In this document: positions 17,625 to 26,718 of the stretch, one piece after another
Layout of the letters: every line of letters begins with the position of its first letter
Numbering within the stretch: position 1 is the first letter of the stretch
The notes under the pieces: generated by a model
Seen by the model: only the letters and a program-made list of their open reading frames with translations
Databases searched by the model: none
Told to the model about the DNA's origin: nothing
Translations under genes and position numbers: made by a program
Origin: Bacteroidales bacterium Phil12
Lineage (GTDB): Bacteria; Bacteroidota; Bacteroidia; Bacteroidales; P3
NCBI GenBank assembly: GCA_002633275.1
Contig: NWBO01000151.1
Span: 146,445-210,444 of the forward strand
DNA length: 64,000 bases
Direction: 5' to 3'

Positions 17625-18737
17625 ATGAAAAAACTTAGATTAACTAAATTCAAAAGCCTAAACAGGAAACAAAAGAATTTAGCAGGTTTGATTTTGATTG
17701 CAGTCATTGCGATTATCGTTTGTTTGATTTATTTTTTAGCCAATAACACTACGACAATCAAACAAAATCTTCAAATAGAAAACATCAACGATATTTCAAA
17801 GATAATAATCAAGGACAAAGACAATCGAACAATTATCTTGGAGAAAAAAGATAATGATTCTTGGACTGTCAATAAAAAATTCGAGGCTAATAAAGTCCTT
17901 ATAAGCACCGTACTTGAAACGTTTAAGGATATGCGTATTCGCGAGCCGATACCAAAAGCCGCACGAAACAATGTTGTCAAGGATTTGGCGACAATGGGCA
18001 AAACGGTAGAGGTTTATACTATGGGTTATGCAATACATATAGGCTCTATCAAGTTATTTAAGAAAGAGAAATTGGAGAAGACTTATTATGTCGGCACTGA
18101 AACTCCCGATGAAATGGGTACATTTATCCTAAAAAAAGGTGATAACACGCCATACATCGTGCATATTCCTAATTTCAGAGGTTATCTATCCTCTCGTTTT
18201 TCAACTATTGAAGATTTATGGAGAACGCATAATGTTTTCAAATATAAGCAATCCGAAATTGAGAGCATAAAAGTCGAATTGCCTAACGATACAAAGGAAA
18301 ACTACACGTTGGTAAACAACGGCAACGGCTTTTCATTCATAACTTCTGACGGCAAAACGCTGACTGCCTTTGATACAAACAAAGTGTTAGCATTCCTTTC
18401 CTCATTTGTGGAGATGAACTACGAAAGAGTTGCCAAGAATATTCCGCAAGTGGAGAAAGACACCATTTTCACAAAAGCCCCGTCGTTCATAATCACGTTA
18501 AACGACAAGAAAGGCAAAACCGAAACGCTGAAAACATTTGTTAAATTGTCCGACCCGACGTCTATTGCCAAAGACGACAAAGACTTTTATCAAATCTTTG
18601 ATGTTAATCGCTGCTACGCCTTATCTTCACGCTATGCAACGGATACTTTGATAATGCAGTTTTTCAACTTGGACAATGTCCTAAAACCCGCATCGTATTT
18701 TTATATCGGGGCTGAGGGCATTCCTTTGCCAAGATAA
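17625..18737 (+). CDS. DUF4340 membrane-anchored protein
   Basis: 370 aa. A single N-terminal membrane helix (AGLILIAVIAIIVCLIYFL) is followed by a periplasmic domain that begins ISKIIIKDKDNRTIILEKKD and WTVNKKFEAN, the DUF4340 pattern. This domain regularly follows GldG-type proteins in ABC exporter operons, and here the ATG abuts the gldG stop. A role with GldFG is inferred from that. A strong terminator follows. Confidence 0.82.
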   Translation: MKKLRLTKFKSLNRKQKNLAGLILIAVIAIIVCLIYFLANNTTTIKQNLQIENINDISKIIIKDKDNRTIILEKKDNDSWTVNKKFEANKVLISTVLETFKDMRIREPIPKAARNNVVKDLATMGKTVEVYTMGYAIHIGSIKLFKKEKLEKTYYVGTETPDEMGTFILKKGDNTPYIVHIPNFRGYLSSRFSTIEDLWRTHNVFKYKQSEIESIKVELPNDTKENYTLVNNGNGFSFITSDGKTLTAFDTNKVLAFLSSFVEMNYERVAKNIPQVEKDTIFTKAPSFIITLNDKKGKTETLKTFVKLSDPTSIAKDDKDFYQIFDVNRCYALSSRYATDTLIMQFFNLDNVLKPASYFYIGAEGIPLPR

Positions 18738-18769
18738 ATTGATAATAACTAACGCAGCAAACGAACAAA

Positions 18770-18807
18770 CAAGACCAATTAAAAAAATACTTGGTCTTGT
18801 TTTTTTA
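18770..18807 (+). terminator. Terminator of the gldF-gldG-DUF4340 operon
   Basis: CAAGACCAA (18770-18778) pairs exactly with TTGGTCTTG (18791-18799), followed by eight T. Confidence 0.92.
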
Positions 18808-18841
18808 TGGACATTAAACAAAATTTTGTTTTTAACTCATA

Positions 18842-18946
18842 TTAGCAAAATAATATCCCTAATCACTGAATTAGTTACTGACACTGATAAAATAGTATCA
18901 GTAATTAGTAAATTAGTTACAGACATTAATAAAATGGTCTTAGTTA
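18842..18946. repeat. 21-nt repeat array 7 (5 units)
   Basis: Five units in exact register at 18842, 18863, 18884, 18905 and 18926. The units alternate between TTAGTAAATTAGTTACAGACA-like and CTGATAAAATAGTATCAG-like sequence, so a 42-nt higher-order period is visible. Read forward it is open and would encode LVTDTDKIVSVISKLVTD-like heptads. Confidence 0.85.
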
Positions 18947-18999
18947 ATCATTTTTATGATTAAGAGAACAAGGATAACGATATAATAATTCTTAAACAC

Positions 19000-19029
19000 T
19001 TGTCAATTTTTCAAAATATTATATCTTTG
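19000..19029 (+). promoter_or_regulatory. Promoter of the gene at 19057
   Basis: TTG at 19000-19002, 19 nt, then TATCTTTG at 19022-19029. It excludes the in-frame ATG at 19000 as the start. Confidence 0.8.
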
Positions 19030-19056
19030 CACTTGAAATATAACAATGATATCAGT

Positions 19057-19878
19057 ATGAAAAAACTATTGTCTTCAATTTTTTGCATTCTTGCTACAAT
19101 TATGGCGAATGCAGGTAATGATTTCTCTTTATACAAGGGAGTTTGGGCTAATGATAATGCAGAAGCCGTAATAACAGATTCTGTTTGCATTTTTTACACG
19201 AAGGAAGATTCTTCTATGAAAGCGATTCTCGAAGTCCCGAGTATCGGAGTTTTACATAGCACGATTTTCTCGCCAAACGGTTCGGTTTCTTTTCCTACAA
19301 ATGTACAGCCTCTTACAATGAAAATTTCCAATGGAATGCTATATATTGGCGGTCAGATTCTAAAAAAAGTTGAAAATATAGAAACAGTCGAACCATACGA
19401 AATGAAGAAGTGTTTATCGGCCGATAATGTAGGTGAATGCTTACAAGAATGGCGAATGGGCGTTGCATACGGCAATAATGACGGTATGCCATATTGTGAA
19501 GTAAATACCAATCGCCATATGTTCGTTTATCTTATAAATCCTTTTATGGTATATATCCGTGCTGCGGCTACACGAAACAATGACAACGGAACACTATTCT
19601 TTCAAAACATCAGAATGATGAAAAACCAAAATACAGGCGAATTTACAAGCGAGATATATCCCAATAATTTGTCAATTGCCCAAAACGACCTAAAAATAGA
19701 CAACTCTAAATTTCTACCAAATACCTGTACATTTAATTCTGACGGTGGCATTTATTGGTCTTTAATATCGTTTTCTGCCGACACCATAAAAATCAACGGC
19801 TGTGGAGAAACCTACACAGTTGCTCGGCAAACGGCTGAAAGCACGATGAAAGAGTGGATTAAATATATACGATATTAG
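19057..19878 (+). CDS. Hypothetical secreted protein
   Basis: 273 aa, not recognised. MKKLLSSIFCILATIMANAG is a signal peptide; the mature part is beta-rich, begins FSLYKGVWANDNAEAVITDS and contains four Cys in the second half, including CGE near residue 251. Late residues YTVARQTAESTMKEWIKYIRY suggest a terminal helix. No T9SS sorting domain is seen. Probably periplasmic or outer-membrane associated. It has its own promoter and shares a bidirectional terminator with tRNA-Met. Confidence 0.65.
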   Translation: MKKLLSSIFCILATIMANAGNDFSLYKGVWANDNAEAVITDSVCIFYTKEDSSMKAILEVPSIGVLHSTIFSPNGSVSFPTNVQPLTMKISNGMLYIGGQILKKVENIETVEPYEMKKCLSADNVGECLQEWRMGVAYGNNDGMPYCEVNTNRHMFVYLINPFMVYIRAAATRNNDNGTLFFQNIRMMKNQNTGEFTSEIYPNNLSIAQNDLKIDNSKFLPNTCTFNSDGGIYWSLISFSADTIKINGCGETYTVARQTAESTMKEWIKYIRY

Positions 19879-19980
19879 CAATACATCTCTTTTAATATCC
19901 AAGACATACCATATAGATTTGATAGCGACAGATATGTCTCCAATAGATGCTTTTCACAAAAGCACTATTCCCAAAACAAC

Positions 19981-20020
19981 AAAAAAGAGAGACGATACCT
20001 TTTCAGTATCGTCTCTTTTT
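19981..20020. terminator. Bidirectional terminator
   Basis: AGAGACGATAC (19988-19998) pairs with GTATCGTCTCT (20006-20016); T runs lie on both sides, so it serves the plus-strand gene at 19057 and the minus-strand tRNA-Met. Confidence 0.88.
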
Positions 20021-20023
20021 GTG

Positions 20024-20097
20024 TGGTCCCTCTTGGGCTCGAACCAAGGACCCTCTGATTATGAGTCAGATGCTCTAACCAACTGAGCTAAGGGACC
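20024..20097 (-). tRNA. tRNA-Met (CAT), elongator type
   Basis: 74 nt on the minus strand. Acceptor arms GGTCCCT and AGGGACC pair fully with discriminator A; the anticodon stem TCTGA/TCAGA encloses CTCATAA, giving anticodon CAT; the T loop is TTCGAGC. A CAT anticodon can also be Ile2 after lysidine modification. CCA is not encoded in full. Confidence 0.92.
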
Positions 20098-20134
20098 CGA
20101 CCATTAAAAACTTTAAGCCTTATGAAAACGTTTG

Positions 20135-20166
20135 CAAAGTTACACTTTTTCTTTTTACCTACCAAA
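20135..20166 (-). promoter_or_regulatory. tRNA-Met promoter
   Basis: On the minus strand: TTTG (20163-20166), 20 nt, then TAACTTTG (20135-20142). Confidence 0.75.
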
Positions 20167-20280
20167 TAAATCTAAAACTTTTTTCAAATATTTTTTTCTT
20201 ATCATTGATTAACAAATTATTACAATTTGATATTTTTTTCGTATTTATTGTTATTTCTTCCTCATTTAATACAAATTTTC

Positions 20281-20343
20281 TAATGTTTAACACTAATTTA
20301 TTAATGTTTAATATTATTTTTTTAATGTTTAATATTATTTCGC
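20281..20343. repeat. 21-nt repeat array 8 (3 units, perhaps 4)
   Basis: Units at 20281, 20302 and 20323, all beginning TAATGTTTAA; a fourth degenerate step may run to 20364. Confidence 0.88.
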
Positions 20344-20541
20344 TCGTTATTGATAATAATTTTTAGTTGTCAATCATCAAAAATGCCAAGCCATACACCA
20401 ATTTCAACAAAACTATTATAAAGAAATTCCGAACACATCTTAACACAATATACAAACTAACCTATAAAACGTATATACTAACAAGAATAGAATAACCATA
20501 TACGCACTAAATCTTTTCGCACCTCAATGCAAAACATTCAC

Positions 20542-20589
20542 AAAAAAATTAAGCGACATATCGATTAAAAAATCTCAAACGTCGCTTAA
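20542..20589 (-). terminator. tRNA-Gln terminator
   Basis: TTAAGCGAC (20549-20557) pairs with GTCGCTTAA (20581-20589); on the minus strand it is followed by seven T. Confidence 0.8.
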
Positions 20590-20613
20590 CACAATTAAAT
20601 CATCACTTTGTTG

Positions 20614-20684
20614 TTGTCCCATCAAGATTCGAACTTGAGTTAAGAGAGCCAGAATCTCTCGTGTTGCCACTACACTATGGGACA
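20614..20684 (-). tRNA. tRNA-Gln (CTG)
   Basis: 71 nt on the minus strand. Acceptor TGTCCCA/TGGGACA; anticodon stem AGAGA/TCTCT encloses TTCTGGC, giving anticodon CTG; T stem-loop TCAAG-TTCGAAT-CTTGA. Reading the loop one base earlier would give an Arg anticodon but breaks the stem. Confidence 0.88.
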
Positions 20685-20707
20685 TTACCCCTTAAAATTT
20701 CAGTTTG

Positions 20708-20738
20708 CAAAATTATAACAAATAATTTAACTGACAAA
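20708..20738 (-). promoter_or_regulatory. tRNA-Gln promoter
   Basis: On the minus strand: TTTG (20735-20738), 19 nt, then TAATTTTG (20708-20715). Confidence 0.75.
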
Positions 20739-20820
20739 ATTTTTATTCACTTTTTTGCTTCTCCACCTCCATAGTCGGAATAAACAATGCGATTATTTAA
20801 CGCTTCCGCTACACTTACGC

Positions 20821-22095
20821 CTACTTTATAGACTTTATTTTTATCTCGCATTCGGGGAATAGCTGAGTCTTCTTTTTATTCTGCTCTGCTATCTGTGCTT
20901 CAAGTTCTTTTTTCGTCGAACCGCGGACAGTCATTCTCTCCTCAGCAACACCTTTCGTTACCAAATAATTCTTTATCGCCTGAGCACGCTTCCTTGAATT
21001 TTCTTTATCCTTTGTCGTACTTTCTCCGTCCGTTACTATTCTACCGATTATCTCAACATTCATACGAGAGTACTCATTCAAAACCTTAGCAATCTCATCT
21101 AATATCGGAAATGACCCCTGCATAACTATTACCGTGTCCTTTTCGTCTGTGTCATACATCAACGCACCGCTGAGTTTCAAAGTCGAACCTGCTTTAATCT
21201 CACTCAATCTTACCGACAACACACTATCTTTTTTACCCACACGACTTTCGTACGAAGTAGTTGTTTTGTAATTAAAATATCCGGGCTTTACAACGCTTAT
21301 CTCGTATGTATGATGAGGAATAAGTTTAAGTTTTGTTCTACCGGCATCGGTCAAATCCATAACCAACGCATCGGTATTGGCGTCCTTGATTCGTATATTC
21401 GCCGTTGTCCTCGTCTTGGCAATAGAATCATAGACCTCAATATATAAAGGCGTATGTTGAGTATATACTTCCGCTCTTATGGAATGTCCCAAACCGCCGT
21501 CATGCAAATTATCCAACACTACAATATAACTATCCCCTTTTTTAGCATCTATGTAACGTCCGTATGCAACATTACTTTCCTTTGAAATATTGGCAGCCAT
21601 ACCCGTCAAAGACAATCCTATCTGTCCTTTCTTATCCGGATTTGGAGAGGAAAGAATACTTCTTATCGGTTTTACCCTGTTCTTCTCTACCCTATTACAA
21701 AAATATCTGTCTGTGTATTTATAGACAAGCATATCGTAATCATCTTGCTCGCTTTTCGGCGTTACGTCTATTATAAGTTTGCCATCGTATGGACAATCTA
21801 TTTTATACCAAACCGAGTTATGCTCCGCCTCAAAGACATTCTTGGTTTGAGCATCTCTGCCAATTTCATTAACATAGCCGAAACCCTGCAACGGTTCAGT
21901 TGGTCCAAACGTGGAATCTAACGGTAATTGAACTGCAAAAAAGCAATCTGCGGAACGTGGTGGCAATGCCATCTCGGCAGGTTTCTCGATAACAACAGGT
22001 TTCTTTTTCTTTGCCGATTTCTTCTTTGCCGTTTGTCCAAATACTCCAAAAGAAGAAATGCAGACAATCAATATTACAAAAATTATGCGTTTCAT
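20821..22095 (-). CDS. OmpA-family outer-membrane protein
   Basis: 424 aa. A signal peptide (ending FGVFGQ) is followed by a Lys-rich stretch, TAKKKSAKKKKP. The middle 300 residues are beta-rich, including FNYKTTTSYESRVGKKDSVL, which resembles carboxypeptidase-like or PEGA-type repeats. The last 115 residues resemble an OmpA peptidoglycan-binding domain: FPILDEIAKVLNEYSRMNVEIIG, split here by its centre, then SRKRAQAIKNYLVTKGVAEERM. The usual NxxLSxxRA box is altered to KENSRKRA, so peptidoglycan binding is likely but not certain. The start at 22095 follows from the promoter at 22125-22155. Monocistronic. Confidence 0.8.
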   Translation of the reverse strand: MKRIIFVILIVCISSFGVFGQTAKKKSAKKKKPVVIEKPAEMALPPRSADCFFAVQLPLDSTFGPTEPLQGFGYVNEIGRDAQTKNVFEAEHNSVWYKIDCPYDGKLIIDVTPKSEQDDYDMLVYKYTDRYFCNRVEKNRVKPIRSILSSPNPDKKGQIGLSLTGMAANISKESNVAYGRYIDAKKGDSYIVVLDNLHDGGLGHSIRAEVYTQHTPLYIEVYDSIAKTRTTANIRIKDANTDALVMDLTDAGRTKLKLIPHHTYEISVVKPGYFNYKTTTSYESRVGKKDSVLSVRLSEIKAGSTLKLSGALMYDTDEKDTVIVMQGSFPILDEIAKVLNEYSRMNVEIIGRIVTDGESTTKDKENSRKRAQAIKNYLVTKGVAEERMTVRGSTKKELEAQIAEQNKKKTQLFPECEIKIKSIK

Positions 22096-22124
22096 ATTTA
22101 TGCTGTTTATTAATTTAATTTTTG

Positions 22125-22155
22125 CAAAATTATACAAAAATTCCTTGTCTTCAAA
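22125..22155 (-). promoter_or_regulatory. Promoter of the OmpA-family gene
   Basis: On the minus strand: TTTG (22152-22155), 19 nt, then TAATTTTG (22125-22132). Confidence 0.75.
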
Positions 22156-22237
22156 ACTTTTCCTTGTTTTTTTTATGATTACAACAAGTTTTTATTTCCC
22201 AAATTACATTTTCACTGCACACAATACCCAAAAGCAT

Positions 22238-22321
22238 AATATTAAACATTAATAAATTAATATCAAACACTGGTAAAATAGTATTAAACACCGGTGAATG
22301 GGTCTCACAGATTAAAAATTT
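22238..22321. repeat. 21-nt repeat array 9 (4 units)
   Basis: Units at 22238, 22259, 22280 and 22301; the first three contain AATATTAAACATTAAT-like cores, the fourth GTCTCACAG. Confidence 0.85.
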
Positions 22322-22475
22322 ATATGCCATTGTTCAATTTATAATCACCATAATAATAAAATTTGTATCTTTGCAATCCAAAAGATTAAGTTCTGTTTGC
22401 TTTACGGCGTAAGTACCGACAACACCGCCGTCAAAACAAAAGAACAAGTAAAAACATATAAAACGTTTTAATATT

Positions 22476-23423
22476 ATGCAGGCGATTACAAAAACCAATT
22501 TCAATTTTCCAAAACAAAAAAGTCTCTATGTAGGCAAGGTTAGAGATGTTTATAATATTGATGACAAATACCTTGCAATGGTAGTTACCGACCGTATCAG
22601 TGCTTTTGACGTAGTCCTTCCAAAAGGTATTCCTTTCAAAGGACAAATACTTAATCAAATTGCAGCCGAGTTTTTGGATTTGACGGCAGACATCGTTCCG
22701 AATTGGAAAATTGCAACACCGGATCCAATGGTTACGATAGGCAGAAAATGTGAGGGGTTCCGCATTGAGATGATTGTAAGAGGTTATTTGGCGGGCAGTG
22801 CTTACCGTGCTTACAAAGATGGTGCGACAACATTGTGCGGCGTCGAGTTACCAAAAGGAATGAAAGAAAACGACAAGTTCCCGACTCCTATCATAACTCC
22901 GACAACCAAAGCCGATGAAGGCCATGACGAAAACATTTCCAAAGAAGAAATAATTGCACAAGGTATTGTTTCCAAAGAAGATTACGAACAATTGGAGAAA
23001 TATGCTTTGGCTTTGTTTGAAAGAGGTAGCGAAATAGCAAACAAACACGGACTTATCTTGGTTGATACCAAGTATGAGTTTGGTAAAGCAGACGGCAAGA
23101 TTTATTTGATTGACGAAATCCATACTCCCGACTCTTCACGTTATTTCTATTTGGAGGGTTATGAAGAAAGACAACGCAATGGAGAAAAACAACGTCAGTT
23201 AAGCAAAGAGTTCGTCAGAGAATGGCTTATGGATAACGGTTTTCAAGGTAAGAGTGGTCAAAAAGTTCCCGAGATGACAGACGAGATTATTGAGGGTATC
23301 TCCAACCGTTACATCGAATTGTACGAAAACATTACAGGTAAAAAGTTCGTTAAAGCCGATGAAAACTCCGATATTGCAAAAAGAATAGAGGACAATGTTA
23401 CATCCTGCATTAACAACTTGTAA
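22476..23423 (+). CDS. purC: SAICAR synthetase
   Basis: 315 aa. The hallmark blocks are present: [51 protein letters not shown], and [15 protein letters not shown]. PurC joins aspartate to CAIR with ATP in purine synthesis, in the cytosol. The length of about 310 aa is that of the longer PurC type used by Bacteroidetes and fungi. gldH follows 21 nt later, with uvrC overlapping gldH, so the three are probably co-transcribed. Confidence 0.96.
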   Translation: MQAITKTNFNFPKQKSLYVGKVRDVYNIDDKYLAMVVTDRISAFDVVLPKGIPFKGQILNQIAAEFLDLTADIVPNWKIATPDPMVTIGRKCEGFRIEMIVRGYLAGSAYRAYKDGATTLCGVELPKGMKENDKFPTPIITPTTKADEGHDENISKEEIIAQGIVSKEDYEQLEKYALALFERGSEIANKHGLILVDTKYEFGKADGKIYLIDEIHTPDSSRYFYLEGYEERQRNGEKQRQLSKEFVREWLMDNGFQGKSGQKVPEMTDEIIEGISNRYIELYENITGKKFVKADENSDIAKRIEDNVTSCINNL

Positions 23424-23444
23424 TATATTTACATTGAATTTACG

Positions 23445-23954
23445 ATGAAGAAAATTCTTTTCACACTTGTCTTTGCCGCTATAACACTTTGTTTGGTTTC
23501 GTGCGGCAAAGACAAGGTTTATGAGCAACGCCACGAATTTGAAAACTATGCTTGGGAGCGTCTTACAGATGCGAAAACAATTACGTTCAGCGATATAAAC
23601 ATCGAGGACACTGCAAGTGTTTATGATATTTATGTATATGTTCGCCATACGCCTTATATAAATGAAGAGGTTTTGAAATTCATTATGCAAATTACAACTC
23701 CCGACGGTATCACAAGAATTTCGCACCACGCAATCAAACTCAAAGACAGATTTGATAAAGACTGGAAAGGCGATGCGGCAGGAGACTTGATTGATTTAAG
23801 CGAAAAGTGTCGTTCTTTCGTTAGTTTTCCAATCAAAGGGGCGTACAAAATAGACCTTATCAATGTTGGTGGCAAGGTTAAGACTGTTGGTATTATGGAT
23901 ATAGGTGTAAAAGTTGTTAAATCCGATTTGGAGAATTACAAAAATGCTGAATAA
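23445..23954 (+). CDS. gldH: Gliding-motility lipoprotein GldH
   Basis: 169 aa. A lipoprotein signal ends LCLVSCGKD. The mature part begins YEQRHEFENYAWERLTDAKT and has the GldH-type order of strands, with YVYVRHTPYINEEVL and a C-terminal LINVGGKVKTVGIMDIGVKV. GldH is required for gliding in Flavobacterium and is found widely in the phylum as a periplasm-facing lipoprotein; its exact role is unknown. The last 11 nt overlap the uvrC start. Confidence 0.85.
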   Translation: MKKILFTLVFAAITLCLVSCGKDKVYEQRHEFENYAWERLTDAKTITFSDINIEDTASVYDIYVYVRHTPYINEEVLKFIMQITTPDGITRISHHAIKLKDRFDKDWKGDAAGDLIDLSEKCRSFVSFPIKGAYKIDLINVGGKVKTVGIMDIGVKVVKSDLENYKNAE

Positions 23955-25776
23955 TCCATACGATATACTTGAACATAATCCATATAAAGAACATATTCTT
24001 CCCATATTGGCTACACTCCCCTCAACACCGGGAGTGTATCAATATTTTGATAAAAAAGGTACAGTGATATATGTCGGCAAAGCAAAGAATTTGAAATCAC
24101 GTGTATTGTCGTACTTTCGCAACGACGCTTCACATAACTTAAAAACGCAGTTATTGGTTCGCAAGATAGCCGATATACATTTCGTTCATGTGCAAAGTGA
24201 GACCGAAGCGTTACTTATGGAAAACAATCTTATCAAACGCTTCAAACCAAAATACAATATCCTATTAAAAGACGACAAAACCTACCCTTGGATTCGCATT
24301 ACCAACGAAGAGTTTCCCCGTATATTCACCACTCGCCACATTATACACGACGGCTCACTATACTTTGGTCCCTATCCGTCGGGTAAGATGCTTAAAGAAC
24401 TTATGACTTTAATCCGTCAAGTCTTTACTTACCGCACTTGCTCTTATCAACTGACGGAAGAATCAATTGCAAAAAACAAGTTCCGCCCATGCCTCAACGC
24501 ACAAATAGGACTTTGCGAAAGTCCTTGCACGGGTGAGCAGACAAGAGTGGAATACAACAAAGATATTGCGGGTATAAAACAAATCATCAAGGGTTCTTTT
24601 TCCATGTATCTGAAAGACCTAAAAGAAAAAATGATGTCATACGCCAAGGAATTAAAGTTTGAAAAGGCTCAAATAGTCAAAGAACGCATAACTTTGTTGG
24701 AGAATTACAGCGCAAGCACGGCAATAATCAGTGCATATTCTCATGATATGGAGGTTTATTCCTATGAAGACAGTTCGGACGTATTGTTTATCAATATGAC
24801 AAAAGTCGTCGAGGGCAAAATAAACACCTCTTTCTGCACCGAAGTTGCAAAGAAATTGGATATGAGTAATGCGGAGATCTTCACTTCTGCCATAATCCAA
24901 AACCGTTTGCGAATGAACTGGTGTTCAAGAGAAATTATCGTACCCGAGAAGTTGGATTTGCCAAACGATTATGTACAGCAAACCGTTCCTATATCAGGCG
25001 ACAAAAAAAAGTTGTTGGAGTTCTCCATTCATAATACACACCTATATAAAACGCAGAAGCAAAACAAACAAAAAATCCTTGACCCCGCTCGTTGGAGCAA
25101 TAAAGTTGTTTTGGAGATGCAACGAGATTTGCACTTGGATCGCCCACCTCATCATATAGAGTGTTTTGACAATTCAAACATTCAAGGAAACCAGCCCGTA
25201 GCGTCTTGCGTTGTTTTTCGAGAAGGCAAACCGAGTAACAAGGAGTATCGCCATTTCAATGTCAAAACCGTTGTCGGTCCTGACGATTTCGCTTCCATGC
25301 GAGAGATTGTCTTTCGCAGATATTCGCGTCTATTGGAGGAAGGCAAGGATTTACCGGATTTGATTGTAATAGACGGTGGCAAAGGACAATTGTCAAGTGC
25401 GGTGGAAGCGTTGAAGAAAGCCAATGTTTATGATAAAGTAATCGTTGTCGGCCTTGCTAAACGCCTTGAAGAGATTTACTTTCCCGACGACCCCAACCCT
25501 ATTTGCTTGGACAAGCGGTGTCATACCCTGCAAATCATTCAACATATACGAGACGAGGCACATCGTTTCGGAATTACTTTTCATAGAGACAAACGCTCCA
25601 AAGCCACTTTCCGTACCGAACTTACCGATATTGAGGGCATAGGTGAGAAAACCGCACAAGAGTTGTTACTTAAATTCACTTCCGTTGCTAAGATAAAAAA
25701 CGCAACATTTGAATCTTTGGCTCAATGTATAGGTAAGTCCAAAGCAGAGAAAGTTTTCAAATATTTTCATAATTAA
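23944..25776 (+). CDS. uvrC: Excinuclease ABC subunit C
   Basis: 610 aa. N-terminal GIY-YIG nuclease (LPSTPGVYQYFDKKGTVIYV, then GKAKNLKSRVLSYF), a Cys-containing block RPCLNAQIGLCESPCTG, a UVR helix pair near residues 215-245, the RNase H-like domain with IECFDNSNIQG and LIVIDGGKGQLSSA, and a C-terminal helix-hairpin-helix (DIEGIGEKTAQELLLKF). UvrC makes both incisions in nucleotide excision repair. I chose the ATG at 23944, which sits inside the gldH stop region; the frame is open 10 codons upstream but inside gldH. Confidence 0.96.
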   Translation: MLNNPYDILEHNPYKEHILPILATLPSTPGVYQYFDKKGTVIYVGKAKNLKSRVLSYFRNDASHNLKTQLLVRKIADIHFVHVQSETEALLMENNLIKRFKPKYNILLKDDKTYPWIRITNEEFPRIFTTRHIIHDGSLYFGPYPSGKMLKELMTLIRQVFTYRTCSYQLTEESIAKNKFRPCLNAQIGLCESPCTGEQTRVEYNKDIAGIKQIIKGSFSMYLKDLKEKMMSYAKELKFEKAQIVKERITLLENYSASTAIISAYSHDMEVYSYEDSSDVLFINMTKVVEGKINTSFCTEVAKKLDMSNAEIFTSAIIQNRLRMNWCSREIIVPEKLDLPNDYVQQTVPISGDKKKLLEFSIHNTHLYKTQKQNKQKILDPARWSNKVVLEMQRDLHLDRPPHHIECFDNSNIQGNQPVASCVVFREGKPSNKEYRHFNVKTVVGPDDFASMREIVFRRYSRLLEEGKDLPDLIVIDGGKGQLSSAVEALKKANVYDKVIVVGLAKRLEEIYFPDDPNPICLDKRCHTLQIIQHIRDEAHRFGITFHRDKRSKATFRTELTDIEGIGEKTAQELLLKFTSVAKIKNATFESLAQCIGKSKAEKVFKYFHN

Positions 25777-25780
25777 TCTA

Positions 25781-25843
25781 CCAAATTAGTGTCTCTAACT
25801 AATTTACTAATCATTAACACTAATTTATTAATGTCTCACACTA
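25781..25843. repeat. 21-nt repeat array 10 (3 units)
   Basis: Units at 25781, 25802 and 25823, with both the TTAACACTA and the CTCACACTA variant. Placed directly behind uvrC. Confidence 0.88.
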
Positions 25844-26001
25844 ATAAAGCGAAAACAGTTATTATTTCCCTATAATAAAAAACAACGATATTTTGATTAT
25901 TAATTGCTGTGTTTTTCAGTCGTGCATATCGCATTTCTAATTATTTGCATACTAAAACAAGAGTAACGGCGTTCATAAACATATAATAAACATTTCCCAC
26001 T

Positions 26002-26622
26002 ATGAAAAACAAAAGTATTTTAACGCTATTGACAATGATTTTGGCTGTAACGCCTTTTACGTCTTGTTCTCAGAACAAACAAAATAATGGTAAAAATATG
26101 GAAAACAAGAAAACTTTAATAGTATTCTTTTCAAGAACAGGAGAGAATTATGGTGTGGGTGATATCAATAAAGGCAACACTCACATAATTGCAGAAATGA
26201 TTGCAGAGCAAACTAACGGCACATTGTTCCAAGTAGTACCCGAAAAAGAATATCCACACGCTTACAACGACTGTGTTGCATTGGCAAAACAAGAAAAACA
26301 ATCCAATGCTCGTCCTGCTATCAAGGGCGATGTAGCTGTTGAGGATTATGATGTGATTTATATCGGCTATCCTAATTGGTGGGCAGATATGCCGATGCCG
26401 ATATACACTTTTATAGAGAAACATAACTGGCAAAACAAGACAGTTATTCCTTTCTGCACACATGAAGGCAGCGGTTTATCAAATACCGAAGACTACATAA
26501 AGAAGGCTTGCAAGGGTGCAACAGTTTTACAAGGCTTGGAGGTACAAGGCTCTATCGCTCAAAAATCACAAGACCAAGCAAGAAAAACTGTACAAAATTG
26601 GATTGCCAATCATTCAAAATAA
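26002..26622 (+). CDS. Flavodoxin-fold lipoprotein
   Basis: 206 aa. A lipoprotein signal (MILAVTPFTSC) is followed by a flavodoxin fold of the Flavodoxin_4 type: KTLIVFFSRTGENY binds FMN phosphate, YDVIYIGYPNWWADMPMP and FCTHEGSGLS form the FMN loops. A membrane-anchored electron carrier or FMN-dependent reductase is likely. A second, distinct flavodoxin of the same family lies at 30695. Single gene; an imperfect hairpin at 26641-26683 follows. Confidence 0.85.
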   Translation: MKNKSILTLLTMILAVTPFTSCSQNKQNNGKNMENKKTLIVFFSRTGENYGVGDINKGNTHIIAEMIAEQTNGTLFQVVPEKEYPHAYNDCVALAKQEKQSNARPAIKGDVAVEDYDVIYIGYPNWWADMPMPIYTFIEKHNWQNKTVIPFCTHEGSGLSNTEDYIKKACKGATVLQGLEVQGSIAQKSQDQARKTVQNWIANHSK

Positions 26623-26640
26623 ATTACGAAAACACAAATG

Positions 26641-26683
26641 CAATAACACTTATCCATACTCACAGGATGGACGAGTGTTATTG
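26641..26683 (+). terminator. Hairpin behind the first flavodoxin gene
   Basis: CAATAACACT pairs with AGTGTTATTG, with an inner TCCAT/ATGGA pair. There is no long T run, so termination is likely but unproved. Confidence 0.55.
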
Positions 26684-26718
26684 TGATATTATAACATAAT
26701 ATCAATGATATTAAAAAT

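Larger units (their letters stand above)
18738..19056. other. Intergenic region, 319 nt
   Basis: Holds the terminator of the gldF operon, repeat array 7 and the promoter of the next gene. Nothing else seen. Confidence 0.8.
20098..20613. other. Region between the two tRNA genes, 516 nt
   Basis: Holds the tRNA-Met promoter, repeat array 8 and the tRNA-Gln terminator. About 180 nt from 20365 to 20540 show nothing I can name. Confidence 0.75.
22096..22475. other. Divergent intergenic region, 380 nt
   Basis: Holds the OmpA-family promoter, repeat array 9 and, at 22366-22373, the -7 element TATCTTTG of purC. The purC leader of about 95 nt contains no structure I recognise. Confidence 0.75.

Noticed and set aside
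15005..18737. gldF-gldG as proof of gliding motility
   Set aside because: These genes and other gld genes occur in many non-motile Bacteroidetes, and gldA is not present here.
18739..18963. 74-codon plus-strand frame
   Set aside because: It covers a terminator and repeat array 7 and has no coding character.
20614..20684. tRNA-Gln read as tRNA-Arg
   Set aside because: The alternative anticodon register breaks the five-pair AGAGA/TCTCT stem.
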